Shown piece by piece: positions 17,601-26,966 of a stretch of 41,017 bases of DNA (position 1 is the first letter of the stretch; each line of letters begins with the position of its first letter). Made by a program: the position numbers and the translations under genes. Below the pieces are notes generated by a model. That model was not told the DNA's origin, did no database searches, and saw only the letters and a list, made by a program, of their open reading frames with translations. The DNA comes from Terriglobales bacterium (GTDB taxonomy: Bacteria > Acidobacteriota > Terriglobia > Terriglobales > Acidobacteriaceae): NCBI GenBank assembly GCA_015655315.1, contig JAATFH010000039.1:1-41017 (forward strand), in the 5' to 3' direction.

Positions 17601-18313
17601 GACACGTTCATGATGGTCGTACCGACGTTCTCGTCCGTGATGTCCTGACCGTCAAGAAGAATGCGGGTGGTACGGCCGGATACGCCATTGACTGCGATCG
17701 CGGAGAAACCAGCCTTCGTCGGATCGAAGCTCTGTCCATCCTGCAGTTGGACGCCGGGTTCCAGCTGCGCCAGATCGAGGAAATTGCGTCCGTTGATTGG
17801 CAGCGTATCGATCTGCTCCGCAGTGATGACACCTGAGACACCGGGTTGATCCGTGTTCACCTGAACAGCTCCGGCGGACACCGTGACTTCTGTTGTCGCC
17901 TGGCCAACGCTAAGCCTGTAGCTGCCTGAAGTTGCGGTACCGGTACGCACAACCGTATCCACAATCAGCTTTGAGAACCCCGAGGCATCGACAGCAATTT
18001 GATATGTACCGGGATTTAAAGGACCGATACTGTAAAAGCCCGCTGCATCAGTCTGTAGGATCTTTGAGTATCCGGTTTCACGGTTCGAGATTGTGACTGT
18101 GGCGTTGCTCACCGCAGAATTCGAGGAGTCCGTGATCGTCCCTTGGATCGATCCACCGTTTACCGATACTGCTTGACCCATTGCCAGACTGGGTAAGAAG
18201 AGGCCGTTCATTCCAGCCGCAAACGTAATCGCGATTCCCAGCGATCCGCGTCTCACTCCATGAAAGAATTTCGTCCGAAGACCGATGATCTTCGATTCTC
18301 TAAACATTTGCAC
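14687..18313 (-). CDS. TonB-dependent receptor with N-terminal carboxypeptidase-regulatory-like (Oar-type) domain
   Basis: GSIQGTITDSSNSAVSNATVTISNRETGYSKILQTDAAGFYSIGPLNPGTYQIAVDASGF, PGVSGVITAEQIDTLPINGRNFLDLAQLEPGVQLQDG, and a long beta-barrel ending FSLRFNF. Confidence 0.93.
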   Translation of the reverse strand: MQMFRESKIIGLRTKFFHGVRRGSLGIAITFAAGMNGLFLPSLAMGQAVSVNGGSIQGTITDSSNSAVSNATVTISNRETGYSKILQTDAAGFYSIGPLNPGTYQIAVDASGFSKLIVDTVVRTGTATSGSYRLSVGQATTEVTVSAGAVQVNTDQPGVSGVITAEQIDTLPINGRNFLDLAQLEPGVQLQDGQSFDPTKAGFSAIAVNGVSGRTTRILLDGQDITDENVGTTIMNVSEGAIDEFQINHSTQDVAGELTSTGQVLVATRSGTNAFHGQAFYDFQDHSAGFATTEGIDVPFQRNQFGGRIGGPIIKDKLFFFASSERIKQDSSVAASLGSTFSGIQSQFSTLGSPYRETYSTGRLDYQGPFGGHYFARINYDVNSVASNFGYGYWYYANRDNTPGIAGGADFVTGKFTHSFRISYEKFHNLISDVTSGNTSLYNPLPELSFYFSAQGLYAGPNYLAPQETYQSDKQFRYDGGWTHGAHNVRFGSGYNRLLGGGYANFFGLAPRASINASSYLGGAGCTTGDPVNCYHVNSIVFGNGQGYFSEKSGFGLPAGGQEDWRFNWYIADAWKLRPNFTLTAGVRYSRDTQRANQDLGVIPCSDIDTDIFPDAPCTGSSPLLDQFSPGLGKQVSQPNANFGPQLGFVWGVDNGGKTVVRAGFGVYYDSNVWNNILFDRENRLKSGLFNAEQSLNCANPAPVNIPGGQITSVNGQSLAQICAAPLVQSAPLFAQIQQQYQQATTAAGASGNINPNYVGETLTVNSAFYSPNYVSPYSLQWNFGLQQELTSGVVLSADYVHSATIKIQQTIDVNHVGAARYLNTAAAQNAIDATLAENGWASIDDAIANGAQIEDFMAHGLDSGNQFNSGYPAVYVGATPNTGAAFAGANPNLGQGLFNFPNGRAGYDALELNLRMQKRHPFPGVADSNFEVSYTFSKMVTTSRGGSDAFFTNYPWDMDQPTLFMGRGELDHKNALSFGGSFLLKYGPRIGLIAHFRSAAPSNLTLDNTVEDNIFQTDVDGDGIQTTDADLLPGTGPGSFMHEVSPGGLQKTVDKYNSSYANTLTPAGKALVNAGLFSPNQLLRLNAVQQPIYAPTTGSFANPMFKSLDANFSYPIKLKFISETATLEPTVAMYNAPNFANWGRTTGTLINTSNAGPDGSGAAGYVNGEYGGTNNYDYKNQTRVQRGSGTFDQGGLRSTEFSLRFNF

Positions 18314-18527
18314 ACTACACTCCAGGAAAATGAATCTTGCTAAGATTTATGCAGTCTGAATGCCAAATTAAAACTGTTTTAAAATGAATAATTTACGGGC
18401 TCTGATATTAATTTCCTAGTAAACAGCGCTCTACAGAATTTCATATTCACATTTCGGCTTTCATATCTTGCCGACCTTCCATGAAACAATAGAATCAGCG
18501 GTCAATTCGTCATGGAGGGCCGCGCTT

Positions 18528-19403
18528 ATGAACACGTTTAAGACTGCACTGCTTCTCACTGCCTTGACACTCTGCCTGGTGCTTCTCGGTGAACACTATG
18601 GCGGGCGCAACGGCATGATTCTGGCGTTCGTCTTCGCCGCAGGGATGAATTTTTTCAGCTATTTCTTTTCCGACAAGCTGGCGCTTGCCATGTACCGGGC
18701 GCAGCCTGCCTCTCGCGAAGAGCTTCCCCGCGTATATCAGGTCGTCGAGCGCATGACGCAGCGGATCGGGCTACCGATGCCGAAGATTTATGTCATTCCT
18801 TCGGATTCGCCGAATGCATTTGCCACGGGGCGCAACCCTAAACATGCCTCCGTTGCGGTCACGCAGGGCATCTTGAATCTTTTGACTGACGATGAACTAG
18901 AAGGCGTCCTCGCCCATGAGCTGGGACACGTGCGCAATCGCGACATTCTTACCAGCTCCATTGCTGCAACTCTGGCCGGTGCGATTACGCTGCTGGCACG
19001 CATGGGCTTCTGGGCTTCCATGTTTACCGGGGGCGGCGACAGCCGCGACCGCGAGCGTGGCGGCGGCGGTCTGGGCGCGCTCTTTATGTTGATTCTGGCT
19101 CCGATCGCGGCGACGTTGATTCAGCTGGCGATCTCTCGTTCACGAGAGTACGAAGCCGATGCGACAGGCGCGCAAATCACTGGCAATCCATACGCTCTGG
19201 CAACCGCTCTGGAAAAGCTCGATGCCTATTCCAAGCGACTCCCCATGCAGGCTTCTCCCTCGAACGCTCACCTTTTTATCGTTCAACCTTTGCTGAGCGG
19301 ACGAGATTTTGCCAGCCTCTTCGCCACGCATCCGCCGATTCCGAAGCGGATCGAGCGCCTGATTGGGCGGTCGAGCGTTTACGGAGCACCAAGTCAGAAA
19401 TGA
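18528..19403 (+). CDS. htpX: Zinc metalloprotease HtpX
   Basis: [53 protein letters not shown]...[15 protein letters not shown] (HExxH)...[11 protein letters not shown]. An upstream extension to 18468 is possible but less likely. Confidence 0.95.
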   Translation: MNTFKTALLLTALTLCLVLLGEHYGGRNGMILAFVFAAGMNFFSYFFSDKLALAMYRAQPASREELPRVYQVVERMTQRIGLPMPKIYVIPSDSPNAFATGRNPKHASVAVTQGILNLLTDDELEGVLAHELGHVRNRDILTSSIAATLAGAITLLARMGFWASMFTGGGDSRDRERGGGGLGALFMLILAPIAATLIQLAISRSREYEADATGAQITGNPYALATALEKLDAYSKRLPMQASPSNAHLFIVQPLLSGRDFASLFATHPPIPKRIERLIGRSSVYGAPSQK

Positions 19404-19873
19404 AGACTTTGCTGCGTGCCCTGATCCTGTTGTTGATCGTGCTCTGGCTTGGCGGAGTGATGTTCTTTCCTGTCGTCGCAGGTACAGCTTTTTCTTCCCT
19501 GCCGGATACGCATGCTGCCGGAACGATCGTAGGAAAATGCCTGCGTATTCTGCATTATGAGGGATTGTTTGCGGGCACGTTGCTCATCATCCTGCTGCTG
19601 GTGGCAGGCCGTGTCCGCGCCTACACCCGGAAGGTGGCATTGCCAGCATTTTTTGCACTGGCAATGCTTGTGCTCACAGCTTTTTCGCAGTTCTGGATTA
19701 TTCCAAAGATGGAAAACTACCGTCTTGCCGCAGGCGGCGCGATTGACGCCGTCGAGGTGAACGATCCGAACCGTGTCGCCTTCAACCAGCTGCATGTTGT
19801 CTCGGAGCGCGTCGAAGAGGGCGTGCTGCTTGCTGGACTCGTGCTGGTTGTTCTTGTAGCGCGAGAGAGCTGA
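19400..19873 (+). CDS. DUF4149-like membrane protein, translationally coupled to htpX (ATGA overlap)
   Basis: [56 protein letters not shown]...; the ATGA overlap with the htpX stop was read directly. Confidence 0.75.
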   Translation: MKTLLRALILLLIVLWLGGVMFFPVVAGTAFSSLPDTHAAGTIVGKCLRILHYEGLFAGTLLIILLLVAGRVRAYTRKVALPAFFALAMLVLTAFSQFWIIPKMENYRLAAGGAIDAVEVNDPNRVAFNQLHVVSERVEEGVLLAGLVLVVLVARES

Positions 19874-19926
19874 TTTTCCGAACAAGGCTTTTCGCGAGTT
19901 GATGAGCCTTATTCCCTCATCCACGT

Positions 19927-20103
19927 TCAGTCGTTCTTGCGCTCCTCGTCACGATCATCACCAGAAGATGGACTCTGCTGCTGTCCCGGCCGGAAAGCCC
20001 GGTTTCCCTGGTTCATGTGCGAGGGCCTGTTTTGCACGATTTGCGGCTTTTCCTCTTTGATATTTTGGTCACTGCGATCCTCTTGCGGTTCTTGGTCTGT
20101 CAT
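19927..20103 (-). CDS. Small hydrophilic, Gln/Asp/Arg-rich hypothetical protein (58 aa)
   Basis: MTDQEPQEDRSDQNIKEEKPQIVQNRPSHMNQGNRAFRPGQQQSPSSGDDRDEERKND with a strong upstream purine-rich RBS (GGAAGGAG on the minus strand). Confidence 0.55.
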   Translation of the reverse strand: MTDQEPQEDRSDQNIKEEKPQIVQNRPSHMNQGNRAFRPGQQQSPSSGDDRDEERKND

Positions 20104-20296
20104 GACGGCTCCTTCCTTTCTGAATCCGAACCGATACATTTGCATTAGATAGAGGAAATGGCCGATGGAGTGGTCCGCATTTTCACGGGCAGTTCTATGT
20201 TTCGATTCATCAGGGCTTTGCAAGGACGCCTATAGTATCGCGACAACAGGTATGATGAAGAATTGACATCACCCCTGAATTGACTCTAGGACAAGC

Positions 20297-21376
20297 ATGA
20301 AAACTGGCATTATCGGCCTACCGCAGGTGGGTAAGACATCTCTGTTCAGAATTTTGACGAAGGCAAAGGTCGAGGATCGCGGCTATTCGCGCGAGGCGCA
20401 CCTGGGCGTTGCGAAAGTACCGGATGACCGTCTGGAGAAGCTGGCGGCTCTATACAACCCGAAGAAAACCATCTACGCAACAGTCGAGTACGCCGATGTG
20501 GCGGCTATCGGGCAGGAAGCGCTGAAAGAGACGTCGTTCCTTACGAACCTTCGCAATGTGGACGCGCTCATTCACGTGCTCCGCGCCTTCGAAGACGATT
20601 CGATTCCGCACGTCGGAGAGATCGATCCCCTGCGCGATATCAAGAATGTCGAGTTCGACCTGATGGTCTCCGACCTGACGCAAATCGAGAAGCGGCTGGA
20701 GCGTCTGCAGAAAGATCTGAAGAAAATGCGCACGCCCGATCTCGAGAAAGAAAATGAGCTTCTGCTGCGGGCCAAGGAAGCGCTGGAGCAGGAGAAGCCG
20801 CTGCGCGAACTGGAGATGTCGGCCGAGGAGAAGAAGCTGATTCGCGGCTTCATGTTTCTCTCGCAGAAGCCGATCCTGTATGCGCTCAATCTTTCAGAGA
20901 GCACAACGCTCGGCGCAGACCTTGAGGTGGCGGCAGCGAAATTCAAGATCGAAGAAGCGGCGACTCGTCCGAATGCCGGGTCCACCGCGTTCTGCGGCAA
21001 GGTCGAGGCTGAGCTTGCCGAGATGGATGACGAAGAGGCTGCTGAATTCCTCGGCTCCTACGGATTGACCGAAAGCGGTCTGCGCCGCCTGATTCGCAAG
21101 AGCTATGAGCTGTTGGGGCTGATCAGTTTCTTCACCGTCGGCGAAGACGAGTGTCGCGCCTGGACGGTTCCGGTGAACTCGCGGGCGCAGGAAGCGGCAG
21201 GAGCCATTCACTCCGATATCGAAAAGCACTTCATCCGCGCTGAAACGATTCACTGGGACACGTTGCTCGCCGCCGGATCGGAAGCGGCAGCCCGCTCGCA
21301 GGGCACGCTGCGGCTTGAGGGCAAGGACTACCTGGTACAGGACGGCGATGTCATGCACATTCGTCACAGCGGCTGA
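20297..21376 (+). CDS. ychF: YchF-family GTPase/ATPase
   Basis: MKTGIIGLPQVGKTSLFRILTKA (P-loop), NVDALIHVLRAFEDDSIPHVGEIDPLRDI, SYELLGLISFFTVGEDECRAWTV and TGS-like C-terminus LRLEGKDYLVQDGDVMHIRHSG. Confidence 0.93.
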   Translation: MKTGIIGLPQVGKTSLFRILTKAKVEDRGYSREAHLGVAKVPDDRLEKLAALYNPKKTIYATVEYADVAAIGQEALKETSFLTNLRNVDALIHVLRAFEDDSIPHVGEIDPLRDIKNVEFDLMVSDLTQIEKRLERLQKDLKKMRTPDLEKENELLLRAKEALEQEKPLRELEMSAEEKKLIRGFMFLSQKPILYALNLSESTTLGADLEVAAAKFKIEEAATRPNAGSTAFCGKVEAELAEMDDEEAAEFLGSYGLTESGLRRLIRKSYELLGLISFFTVGEDECRAWTVPVNSRAQEAAGAIHSDIEKHFIRAETIHWDTLLAAGSEAAARSQGTLRLEGKDYLVQDGDVMHIRHSG

Positions 21377-21381
21377 TACAA

Positions 21382-22104
21382 ATGCTTCTTTCTCTCGCGC
21401 TCGGTGCAGTGGCTGCGGTTGCCGATATCTTCGGCGGCCTCGTACTGGTGCGCGCCAACTGGGAGAAACGCTACCTGCGGTATTCCGTCGCGCTGGGCGC
21501 AGGCTTCATGCTGGCAGTCATTTTTCTCGAAATGCTTCCGGAGAGCCTGCACTTCTCGCCGAAATGGGCGCCTGTGCTGGTGTTGGCGGGATACTGCTCG
21601 GTCCATCTGCTGGAACACACGATCGTGCCGCACTTTCACTTCGGCGAGGAGACGCATCACGACGAGTTCGTCTCGGCGAGGACCAGCTATTCGGTCCTTA
21701 CGGGACTTGCCGTGCATGCGTTTTTTGACGGCGTGGCCATCGCTTCCGGCTTCGTGCTCTCCAACGCGCTGGGCTGGGCGATTTTTATCGCCATCTTTCT
21801 CCACAAGGTGCCCGAAGGCTTTACTGTGGCGTCGGTGATGATGGCCTCGGGACGCAGCCGCAAAGTTGCCGTCTTTGCCGCCTCGGTGCTGGCGACCGCG
21901 ACGCTGCTGGGCGTGCTGATTATCAGCGTTTTGCCTGCATGGGTGGAGGCCGCCCTGCCGCTCTCGGCTGGAGTAGCGATCTACGTGGCGGCCACCGATC
22001 TGGTTCCGGAAGTCAACCGCGAACCGGGCATCCGCATGGCTCTGGTTTTTTTCGCCGGAGTCGTACTGTTCCTGCTGCTGCGATTGCTCCTGCCGACGGG
22101 TTAG
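21382..22104 (+). CDS. ZIP-family metal transporter
   Basis: Multiple TMs with His-rich signatures: EHTIVPHFHFGEETHHDE, GLAVHAFFDGVAIASGF, FLHKVPEGFTVASVMMASG. Confidence 0.88.
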   Translation: MLLSLALGAVAAVADIFGGLVLVRANWEKRYLRYSVALGAGFMLAVIFLEMLPESLHFSPKWAPVLVLAGYCSVHLLEHTIVPHFHFGEETHHDEFVSARTSYSVLTGLAVHAFFDGVAIASGFVLSNALGWAIFIAIFLHKVPEGFTVASVMMASGRSRKVAVFAASVLATATLLGVLIISVLPAWVEAALPLSAGVAIYVAATDLVPEVNREPGIRMALVFFAGVVLFLLLRLLLPTG

Positions 22105-23075
22105 CGGCCCATCATGGCATGGCGCAGTTTCCTGCCGGATGCCTGCCAGCGCTTGAGAATCTCATAGACGATGACCGTGGCATACGTAACCGTCAACCAT
22201 ACAAATACTTCTTCCACCGGCAGGCGCGACCAGGCGGTAATGCGAATTCCCACCATCTGCTCGTCACGGAAATTCCACCATCCATAGGGAACAGCCAGCG
22301 TTACTTCCCAGAGCAGGCTGATGAGCACAGTCATGAACATGGTCAGGCTGACCGCTCGCCAGTTGATGACTGGCCGCGCTGTGGGCAAGAACATGGAAGA
22401 CGGCAACAAGGCGCCGAGCACGAGAAAGGTGAAATACCCGGGAAAGCCGGGGCCGCCATGGTTTCTCTTGTAGAGAATCGCAACCAGTATCAGGAAGATG
22501 GCAAGGATCAACGACTGCGGATGCAACTGGAGCAAGCGGGAAAAGTGAATCCGGTCTTCATCGTCGTTCGGAACGCTATAAGCGGCAAGCCAGTACTCAT
22601 CCAGCCAGATATAAAGCAGGAGCACCAGGACGAAGCCCGTGAAGTAGAAAACATACTCTTCGAGCGGCACGCCTCCGCCCAGCGCCGGAGCCTTGATGCC
22701 GAGCGTCGCCTGTACATTCGGAAAGTAGAAGAAGTACCGGGCAAAGAAAAAGTCCAGCCCCGCGCCTAAAGGAAAGAGCACGCCAATGGTCCACCAGAAA
22801 GCCTTTTTCGAGACCTGAATGCCTTCACGCGGAATAAACCAGAAGGCGATCACCACGCTCGGAAGAATGAAAAGCAGCAGGCTTACCGTGTAACCGTAAG
22901 GCGTGGGATTTTGCTGGGACGCGTGCACCGTATGCAGCGTGATCGCTGCCGGAAGGGCGACCATCCCAAACATAGCCAGCACAATCCAGAAACTGGTGCG
23001 GGGCGAAGGCGTGCGCATGTGACTTCTCCGATCGAGCGGTACTCGATTACACCCAAACTCTTGTGTGGTAACCAT
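22101..23075 (-). CDS. Lycopene cyclase domain-like (CrtYc/CrtYd-type) integral membrane protein (start may be internal, e.g. MRTPSPRTSFW)
   Basis: Two EE-containing TM repeats: GGGVPLEEYVFYFTGFVLVLLLYIWLD and SRLPVEEVFVWLTVTYATVIVYEILKRW, a pattern typical of heterodimeric or fused lycopene cyclase domains. Confidence 0.72.
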   Translation of the reverse strand: MVTTQEFGCNRVPLDRRSHMRTPSPRTSFWIVLAMFGMVALPAAITLHTVHASQQNPTPYGYTVSLLLFILPSVVIAFWFIPREGIQVSKKAFWWTIGVLFPLGAGLDFFFARYFFYFPNVQATLGIKAPALGGGVPLEEYVFYFTGFVLVLLLYIWLDEYWLAAYSVPNDDEDRIHFSRLLQLHPQSLILAIFLILVAILYKRNHGGPGFPGYFTFLVLGALLPSSMFLPTARPVINWRAVSLTMFMTVLISLLWEVTLAVPYGWWNFRDEQMVGIRITAWSRLPVEEVFVWLTVTYATVIVYEILKRWQASGRKLRHAMMGR

Positions 23076-23232
23076 TACGAGTGATTTTAGTCACCGGAAT
23101 TCATAAACCGTTAGCTACCTTGCGCGGTCATCTCCGCTTACCTTAGCAATCTTGCCCTCCTTCCGCGGACTGGGTAAGATGCGGCATATCCAGAACAAAC
23201 AGAGGGACGGGTATATTCCGCCTATAGCTCGA

Positions 23233-24426
23233 ATGATGAAGAGAATTGTGTCGGCAGGAGCCTGCTGCGCATCCCTGTGGGCCGGAAGTGCAGGGATGTT
23301 CCTGTTGTTTTGCCACTTTCGGGGCATTCCGCTTATCCGGGACACGGATCTGGCCGGTGCGGATCAGCCCTTTTCTCTGTACCTCCTCTCCATTGGCAGT
23401 GGGTTGCGCATGCAGATGCATAACACATGGCTGTTTCTGGCAGCATTCGGCACGCTGGGAGTGGCGAGCATTTTATGGGTCGCAGCGGAGAAATGGCAGC
23501 AGGGATCGAAGTGGAACCGGCGCGATGCTCTCTGGATGCTGGGATTTATCTCCCTCCTCGGCGGCAGTGCGATTCTTTATGGATTAGGAACTAACGGCGC
23601 ATTGGCGAGAAAATTTGCACGCTCGGGAACCTTCGCAGATGTGCTCGGAATCGGCCTCATCATTGCCGTTCCGATCATTCTCTGGTTGCGATGGCGAAGA
23701 CGAGACCTTAAATCCAGCCAGGATGATGATGAAGGCTTGATTTCCAGCCCTGATTTTCCCCGAAGCGTTCTTGGCTTGCAGGATACTTCCGCCGAAGCAA
23801 ATCACCATGTCGCAAAAACGAAAAGATTCCACATAGCGGATACGTTTGCCGTGGTGAAGCCGCCGGTAAGCCAGCCGGCGGAGTGGCTCGAGGGAACTTT
23901 CCGTGAACAAAGCGCGCTAACGAAAAAGCTGACCAGGAACGAGGCAGTCATCATGGAAGATAGAGATTTTTTGAATATCGGCGCACAATCACTGATTTCT
24001 CAGGAGCGTGCAGGCCAGCCGTTGACGGCTCAACCTTTTGCGGATCAGTTGCCGGTCGAACGAACGTTTACCTCGCAGATGGCTGCCCTCCCAACCAGGA
24101 CACAAGACAAAGAAATGCTTCCTCCGGCAACTTTCCGCGAGCAATTGTTTGCATTGAATGCCAGCTGGCAGCGTATTGAAGAAACGGGTAAAGAAGTGGA
24201 AGACTGGTTTCAACACCAGCAAAAACGCGTGCTGGCTCACCTGGAACGGCATCCCGGAAAGGATCGGGAGCGCCAGATCGAACTCTCGCGCGATTTTCTC
24301 GATCGCAGGATGGAGAAGGTCGATGCCGAGTGGGCGGCGATTCATCGGACGATACGCGAAATAAACCGGTGGCTCGAAAACAGCAACTCCGGCAAAGAAG
24401 CCGTCGAAGAAACACAAGTCGGATGA
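23233..24426 (+). CDS. Hypothetical membrane protein with long C-terminal soluble/coiled region
   Basis: Starts MMKRIVSAGACC; several predicted TMs (FLLFCHFRGIPLI, WLFLAAFGTLGVASILWVAAE, ALWMLGFISLLGGSAILYGLG, VLGIGLIIAVPIILWLRWRRRD), then a Gln/Glu/Arg-rich tail. The ORF extends upstream to 23152 but the start is uncertain. Confidence 0.7.
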   Translation: MMKRIVSAGACCASLWAGSAGMFLLFCHFRGIPLIRDTDLAGADQPFSLYLLSIGSGLRMQMHNTWLFLAAFGTLGVASILWVAAEKWQQGSKWNRRDALWMLGFISLLGGSAILYGLGTNGALARKFARSGTFADVLGIGLIIAVPIILWLRWRRRDLKSSQDDDEGLISSPDFPRSVLGLQDTSAEANHHVAKTKRFHIADTFAVVKPPVSQPAEWLEGTFREQSALTKKLTRNEAVIMEDRDFLNIGAQSLISQERAGQPLTAQPFADQLPVERTFTSQMAALPTRTQDKEMLPPATFREQLFALNASWQRIEETGKEVEDWFQHQQKRVLAHLERHPGKDRERQIELSRDFLDRRMEKVDAEWAAIHRTIREINRWLENSNSGKEAVEETQVG

Positions 24427-24956
24427 CCCGGCAGGCGGCGCAGACCGAAAGTGAGAACAGAGGCCCGCAGCTTCCCCGAAGACGGTCTTACTATGCTCTG
24501 CTCAGTGGTTCGATGCTCGGTGTCATGTTCGCCGTAACCTTCGCATCCGGCGCATGGAACGAGGCCAGCCTGCCCGTAGGTGAGGTCGTAGCTCGGGATG
24601 CGTTCGTCGATGCGTTTATCAGCGGGGTCGTGCGGATGCATGGCTCGGACTTCACGCTCTACAGCGGCACCCGCATTCAGTCGCTGGACAGAGGGCTGGA
24701 CGTAAACCTGGAACGCGGGGGAACGGTATCGCTCTGTCCTCGGTCGGTTGCCCACGGATCGCAGCCTTTTTCATCCCGGTCCGTTGTGGCGTCTACGCCT
24801 TCCATGGAGAACGTGCAGCGCCCAGGCACAACGGTTGCCGCAGACAATACCGGCGAATCGCCGCAATTGGCAGCGAGTACGGGAAAGCGTCGCCAGCGGT
24901 CGCAGGATGTCGCGGGCTATGTCGCGTCCGCCGTTCACTTTCTCTTCGGGCGCTGA
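24423..24956 (+). CDS. Hypothetical single-pass membrane protein, possibly a short FecR-like fold, coupled to the upstream gene (ATGA)
   Basis: MTRQAAQTESENRGPQLPRRRSYYALLSGSMLGVMFAVTFASG...; FTLYSGTRIQSLDRGLDVNLERGGTVSLCPRSV resembles a FecR-like stretch. Confidence 0.6.
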   Translation: MTRQAAQTESENRGPQLPRRRSYYALLSGSMLGVMFAVTFASGAWNEASLPVGEVVARDAFVDAFISGVVRMHGSDFTLYSGTRIQSLDRGLDVNLERGGTVSLCPRSVAHGSQPFSSRSVVASTPSMENVQRPGTTVAADNTGESPQLAASTGKRRQRSQDVAGYVASAVHFLFGR

Positions 24957-24974
24957 TGGTCTTCGCCTGATGAT

Positions 24975-25535
24975 TCAGGAACTCTGGATAGCGGCCTTCT
25001 CTCGATCTTCTTTCCACACTTTATAGAGTCCCCAGGCGGCCAGCGTGCAACTGTCGCGTATCGTGCCATCGAGCAGCATCTGCTCGAACTCGGCAACGGT
25101 AAAGGAATGGAGAGTCAGGTCATGCTCTTCCGCGTCGAAGTCCGTGCCGACGTGTGTGAGACCGGAAGCCAGAAAGACATACTGTTTCTGGTTGGCGAAA
25201 CCATAGGCAATGTACATCATGCCGAGATACGTCATCGACGAAGCGTCGAAGCCCGTCTCTTCGCGCAGTTCACCGCGAGCCAGTTCTTCGGGATCGACAT
25301 CCGCAGTCTCCCATCCCCCTTGCGGCAGTTCCAGAGTGCGCTGCTGAATGGTGTAGCGGAATTGCTCGACGAGGAAGATACGGTCGCCCTCGATCGGAAT
25401 GACGACGGCGCAATCATCTTTATCGATGACGCCATAGATGCCGCGAACGCCATTGCTGCGCTCGATCTCATCCTCACGAAGGCGAAGCCAGGGATTGCGG
25501 TAGACTTCACGGCTGCTCAGCGTCTTGATGCTCAT
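24975..25535 (-). CDS. NUDIX hydrolase (ADP-ribose pyrophosphatase-like)
   Basis: Nudix box GGWETADVDPEELARGELREETGF (GX5EX7REUXEEXGU-like), VVIPIEGDRIFLVEQFRYTIQQRTLELPQG. Confidence 0.92.
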   Translation of the reverse strand: MSIKTLSSREVYRNPWLRLREDEIERSNGVRGIYGVIDKDDCAVVIPIEGDRIFLVEQFRYTIQQRTLELPQGGWETADVDPEELARGELREETGFDASSMTYLGMMYIAYGFANQKQYVFLASGLTHVGTDFDAEEHDLTLHSFTVAEFEQMLLDGTIRDSCTLAAWGLYKVWKEDREKAAIQSS

Positions 25536-25635
25536 AGAAACTCCCTGTATTCTGCCATGCGGAACATGAAACGCGAATCAAAACCGTTCGCGGCGCCTCG
25601 ATTCGGAATGCATAACAGGTGAGGACTCAGGTCAA

Positions 25636-26770
25636 ATGAGCAAACCGCTCTTTCTATTGTTGATATCGTTATCTGCCATCCTGTGTTGCACGTCGTCTGT
25701 ATCGGCGCTGTCTGACGATTCCCTCGCCTTCAAAAGAATGGAGCATCTGCAGCATGGCATTAACACGAGCCTCTGGTTCGCACAGTCTCCCGGCAATTAT
25801 TCCGTGGAGCGGCTGCGCAGTTTTACAACCAGTGATGATATCGCGCTTATCCATCAACTGGGGTTCGATCACATCCGCCTGAGCATCGACGCAGACCCGT
25901 TGCTGCCTTGGTTGCGGAATCCGGAGGGGACAACCCCGTTCGTGACCGAGTTGGATCGCGTCGTAAAAACCATGCTCGACCAGCATCTTGCGGTCATCAT
26001 CGACATCCACCCGGAGAGTAGCTACAAAGCGCAGTTGCTGCGTGGAACCGATGGGGTCGAACATTTTGCCGGGCTGTGGCGAGCGCTTGCGAAGCATTTC
26101 TCTTCGATCGATCCGGAGCTGGTCTTCTTCCAGATCATGAACGAGCCCGAGCAGGACGACCCCTACCGCTGGCAGGGAATCGAAAGCTTTGTCGCGGAGC
26201 AGATTCGCCAGTCTGCGCCGAACCACACCATCATCGTGGCGGGAGCGCACTGGTCGGGGCTGGAAGATCTGATGATGCTGGAGCCGATTGCCCTGCCCAA
26301 CATCATCTACACCTTCCACGATTACGAGCCTTTTCCCTTTACGCATCAGGGAGCCACGTGGACGAGTTCGCAGGTTCTACCCCTGCGTGCAGTTCCCTAC
26401 CCTTCCACGCCCGAAGCGATTCAACCCAATATCAACCAGGAGCCAACGCTGGCGGGCCAGTTCTGGTTGGAGCAATACGGCCTGAACCGCTGGGATGCAC
26501 AGCGTGTGGAGGCCACCCTGGCATTTGCCGAAGTGGTCGGATTCGCATCACGCACCCGTCTATTGCGGAGAGTTCGGCGTACTGCGCGATTACGTGGACC
26601 CAGCGATGCGTGCGCAATGGCTGCACGATATGCGAACCGGCTTCGAAAAACACAAAATCGGCTGGGCCATGTGGGATTATCAGGAGAACTTCGGCGTTGT
26701 GATCAAGAAAGACGGCAAAACCGTTCCCGATCCCGAGATCGTAAAAGCTCTCGGATTAAAGGCGCAATAA
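25636..26770 (+). pseudogene. Glycoside hydrolase family 5-type cellulase/endoglucanase, interrupted by a frameshift near 26530-26535
   Basis: ORF 25636.. carries MEHLQHGINTSLWF...FDHIRLSIDADPLL...FFQIMNEPEQDDPYRWQ...HTIIVAGAHWSG...NIIYTFHDYEPFPFTHQG. The conserved C-terminus APVYCGEFGVLRDYVDPAMRAQWLHDMRTGFEKHKIGWAMWDYQENFGVV is in the +1 frame (ORF 26495..26770). Confidence 0.85.
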
Positions 26771-26966
26771 CCGGGGATCGATGTCCGGGAGTGGACGCCA
26801 CCATCCGAATCCGGACACAACGAAAATCCTTCAGCCACTCATGTCTTTTTTCCTCAATGAGTTAAAGCTTCCAAAATTTGGCCACCAAGCTGCTCCCATC
26901 GTGGTGGAGTATCAGGTTGTATGAACAAGAAATAGGAACCGCAATTCAAGTCCTTCCTGATGAGGT

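Noticed and set aside
21939-22769. 276-aa plus-strand ORF antisense to the lycopene-cyclase-like gene
   Set aside because: Overlaps the opposite-strand TM-rich gene; low-complexity Arg/Gly/His composition with no domain.
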